Source: Erigeron canadensis
Lineage: Eukaryota > Streptophyta > Magnoliopsida > Asterales > Asteraceae
Assembly: GCF_010389155.1 (NCBI RefSeq)
Contig: NC_057761.1
Coordinates: forward strand, 60,076,587 to 60,140,586
Length of the DNA: 64,000 bases
Direction: 5' to 3'
In this document: positions 60,592 to 64,000 of the stretch, one piece after another
Numbering within the stretch: the first letter of the stretch is position 1
Layout of the letters: the number at the start of each line of letters is the position of its first letter
Position numbers and translations under genes: made by a program
Notes under the pieces: model-generated
Told to the model about the DNA's origin: nothing
What the model saw: the letters and a program-made list of their open reading frames with translations, nothing else
Databases searched by the model: none

Positions 60592-63464
60592 TTACAGGCC
60601 GTCACCTCTCTCAAAAACCGCAGCCGCACCCATTCCAGTGCCTGCATTGACCGAGCTGCTCAGAACACAGTTTGACAAGTAAACACGCTGAGAAACAAAA
60701 AAAGATTCCTACTATACCTATGCACATTGACACGACACCAAAGCGACAGTCTTTTCCACGACGATTCATCTCATGAAGTAGAGTTGCAACACAACGGGCT
60801 CCTATCAAATAAGGCTCGCAAATTAAACGTGAATAGAATGATTCATATTATAAATAACTTATACCAATAGGCCAGCTAGCTCGGTATAACCACACTAGCT
60901 AGTTAAGGCTCGGTATAACCTTATGGAAGTTCATTTAATGTTTCAGGGCGACAAGGTTGTTATCATATCAGTGTTTCATGTTGTTGAACTTAATTAATTA
61001 CCTGTAGCACCCAAAGGATGTCCAATAGCCATTGCACCTCCATTGACATTGATCTTTTTGACATCAATTTCAAGCTTCTTTTGGCAATAAACATATTGTG
61101 ATGCAAATGCCTGCAGCCAGCATAATTAAGAACAAAACTAATTACACAAACATTTTCCAACCGTTACATAGCTTGACAGCAATCATAAGAAAACATCAGA
61201 AGTTAACTAGGCGGCATCTCATTATCACCTCATTGATCTCAAAAAGATCAATATCATCCAGCTTTAGACCTGCAGCCTTGACTGCAGCTGGAATCGCTAC
61301 AGAGGGGCCGATACCCATAATCGCCGGGGGTACCCCAACAGCAGCAAAAGTCCTAACATTGGTTTAACATGTATCAAGTCCACGAAAAGCAAATTAAAAG
61401 GTAGGGAAAATGAGTATAATGTACATAACCTAATAATACATACCTAAAGACACCAAGAACTGGTAATCCTTTCTTCAAAGCAAGACTTCTCTTCATCAGT
61501 AGGACGGCTCCAGCACCATCACTCACCTGGCTGGAAGTTCCTGAGGGGATATATATATAGTTAGATCTTACACCACGTTCTGGCTAATGAACGAATCGTT
61601 AATTTTAGGTACCCACCAGCAGTGGTGGTCCCGTCTTTCTTAAATACCGGCTTCAGTTTTGCAAGATCTGCCAAACTTGCTCCTGGGCGGATCCCATCAT
61701 CAACAGAAATTGTGACAACTCTTTCTTCTCCAGTTTTTGGGTCGACAACCTTTTCCAAGTTAATGTTTAGTTCACAAGGAAGTAAGGATTATTTTAATGA
61801 AGAAAGAAACAAAGGAATAAGGCCATGTATACCTTAGTTTTGATTGGAACGATTTCGTCCTTGAATCTTCCAGAAGCAGTTGCAGCAGCAGCCTTCTTAT
61901 GGGACTCGACCTATGCACGTACCCCAAACACAAGTGAATCTACCAATCAAAAGACTGAATTTTGAAAGACAGAAATCTGGAAGAAAAATGCAACTCACTG
62001 CAGCCTCATCTTGCTCCTGCCTAGTTACGCTGAAGTGGCGTGCCACATTTTCTGATGTAATCCCCATTGGAAGAAGACAATCTTGAGCTTGTGCCATGGT
62101 TTTCACCTGGTAATATATGTGAATTCCCAATCACATCCGAAAAAAGATGCATGAATGTCTAAAGCAAAGAATAGGTACACATGCAAAAATTTAGAAATGT
62201 TGGTTACTTTTGGGTTAATCGATCCTTCCCAAGCCGCGGGATTTGCAGTCATAGATTCCAAACCAGCACCAATACCTTTTCATATACAGTACAATTCAAA
62301 TGATTCAGATCAGAATGATTAAGATAGATAGAGTGCTTTTGTTAGTTTGTAGCTAGAAGATGTATAATAAAGAAATTAAGAAAAAAATAACATAAGGAAG
62401 TCACCAATCTCATAAAATCCAGTGTTAATAGCTGAAGCTACATCAGCTACAGCTTGAAGACCTGAGGAACATTGCCTGTTGACAACCCTAACTGGCACGG
62501 TATCTGAATAAATTACACATAAATTACAACGGATCATCATCATCAACTGCAGGTAGGCATAAGTAGTAGAAATATATGCAATGCAGTAGTACTAATTAAT
62601 TTGTTGATGAATAGTGTTATACCAGGAAATCCAGCATAGAAAGCAGCCATCCTGCATTCGGTTGATCTTTGGTAGCCTGATCCCAAGACCGACCCAACAA
62701 CGATGTCTCCAACTTCAGCCGGTTTAAGGTTTGTTTTCTCAATTAATGCCTGGCCCGGGAAATTAAAACAAGGCAATTAATAAAAGGTTTAACTACAATG
62801 ATGAGAATAAACAAAAATTAAAGGTGTATTAATTAAGTAGTACTCGTATAAAATAATATTCGTAGAAGATATGTGCGGCCAGGTAATGAAATAGTAGTAA
62901 AACAGGTAGATCGAGAAGGGGAAGAAACATATACCTTTAAAACTGGAGCAAGTATATCTTCGGGATAGGTATCCTTGAGGCCACCCCTTTTTGATTTGCA
63001 AAGGGGTGACCTGTAGGCTCTGCACTACTACTAGTACTAATTAATTAATTATATTTGGATAAAATTAAGATCAAAACAGCGCATGCAGTTAAATATATAC
63101 TCCACTGATCGACTCTAATACACAAGCCGGCCTGATGGATCATTTTTTCTTCCATAATACTCACGAGTAATAATTAATGATGAGTATTACATGTATATTT
63201 GATAGCATGCGGTACTTACGCAACAATAACAACATCATCTCCAAAAGCAGAGCTTCTCCTTTGGCTTTGGTGAGCATCACCCGAGCAGACTAGTGATGCC
63301 TGCAGCACCTGCTTTCCATTTATTCATTCAAACTCAAATGTACATATATTATTCATTCAAGCTAATATCCATAAATCAATTACTCTACTTACGGGGATAG
63401 AAGAAGAAGAAGCAGGGCGAAGATGGTCTAATAAAATCCTTTGTCTCTCAATTGCTTTCTCCAT
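60592..63464 (-). CDS. KAT2: Peroxisomal 3-ketoacyl-CoA thiolase (KAT2/PED1-like), 440 aa
   Basis: Acetyl-CoA C-acyltransferase (EC 2.3.1.16): the last step of peroxisomal beta-oxidation, cleaving 3-ketoacyl-CoA to acetyl-CoA. It supports seed oil breakdown and the beta-oxidation steps of jasmonate synthesis. Fourteen exons with GT/AG borders: 63464-63393, 63308-63220, 63019-62935 and on to the last exon with stop TAA at 60592-60594. The start gives [15 protein letters not shown], which contains a type 2 peroxisomal signal (RQ-x5-HL, residues 7-15). Catalytic residues: Cys136 (NRQCSSGL), His391 (AIGHPLGA) and Cys423 (SMCIGTG). The thiolase N- and C-domains are complete. The protein ends at FERGDGL, about 20 residues short of Arabidopsis KAT2 (462 aa, from memory), beyond the catalytic core. 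KAT1 and KAT5 are close alternatives. Confidence 0.95.
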
Positions 63465-64000
63465 TATCTTCTATAATTTCTTACTACGATTATTAATTAC
63501 TACCTACTTTTTCCTTCTTCTTTTTTTTTTTTTTTGTGTGTGTCTGTCTGATCAATCAAATTCATTCATGTATATATATATAATGGTTGGTTGATTGGGT
63601 TGCTGCCATAATTATAATTTATAAATAATAATTTTGTCATCAAATTATACAGTGGAACCAAGGGAGCTAAGGGACGTACAATACGGAGTAAAAAAGCTTT
63701 CTAAACCCCGCCAATAATTAAACACGTACAAGGGTCGGTGAGCCGCCGGTGTGCGGCTTGGTGGGCCTTCAACTCAATTCAAATTCAAATTATAATATGG
63801 AGATCATCTAAATTGCTTCGTATGTTGATTTTTCCACTCGTGAATTGAAACGCCACCTGAATCGTAAGAGTCATGATCAGAGCCAGCTAAACCATATATA
63901 AAGGCTAGGTATGGGCATAAGGCCTCCAAAATATAAAGGTCTTCATTTTTATATTTTAGGCTTGATATTTTAAACTTTAGACTTTTGTGTTATATGTTAT
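63465..64000. other. Upstream region of the thiolase gene
   Basis: Promoter side of the minus-strand thiolase. On that strand a TATATATATA stretch lies at about 63571-63583, roughly 110 bp before the start codon, and could serve as TATA box. A pyrimidine-rich leader (minus strand: A/G-rich) at 63515-63535 separates it from the ATG. No other gene to the right edge. Confidence 0.5.

Overview
The window is nuclear DNA from a flowering plant, almost certainly a eudicot. It is AT-rich, its genes are spliced with GT/AG introns, and its families are plant-typical: GH35 beta-galactosidase with a C-terminal lectin domain, F-box/FBA, CSLD and peroxisomal KAT thiolase. The gaps hold plant-type Helitrons, Stowaway MITEs, tRNA-derived SINEs, a solo-LTR-like element and a PIF/Harbinger element. 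The repeat flavour suggests an asterid, perhaps Asteraceae, but I cannot fix the species from sequence alone. All gene models were built by hand from reading frames and splice sites.

Layout. 1-6530 (-) is a BGAL9-like beta-galactosidase cut by the left edge. 6531-17586 is 11 kb of nested mobile DNA. 17587-25376 (-) is a complete 19-exon BGAL9-like paralogue (883 aa), so the two genes form a tandem pair. 25377-28856 holds two Helitron-type elements and SINE debris. 28857-33587 (+) is a 12-exon gene for a conserved protein of about 409 aa that I cannot name. 33588-40587 is repeats, including a SINE followed by an LTR-type element inserted at its edge. 40588-41727 (+) is an F-box/FBA protein. 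43421-47417 (+) is a 960-aa cellulose synthase-like D gene without the N-terminal RING-type zinc finger. 48983-52220 (-) is an ANKRD13-type ankyrin/GPCR-chaperone protein. 53-60 kb holds MITEs, a Helitron, a decayed Harbinger transposon and a 269-bp tandem duplication. 60592-63464 (-) is a peroxisomal 3-ketoacyl-CoA thiolase.

Functionally, BGAL9-like enzymes and CSLD both act on the cell wall (trimming galactosyl side chains and making beta-glucan), but nothing shows coordination. The thiolase serves peroxisomal beta-oxidation, including jasmonate synthesis. The F-box and ankyrin genes have unrelated jobs. There is no operon-like logic. The most unusual material is the layered transposon archaeology (three Helitrons sharing both ends, nested insertions with readable target-site duplications), the RING-less CSLD, the diverged BGAL9 copy and the unnamed 409-aa protein.
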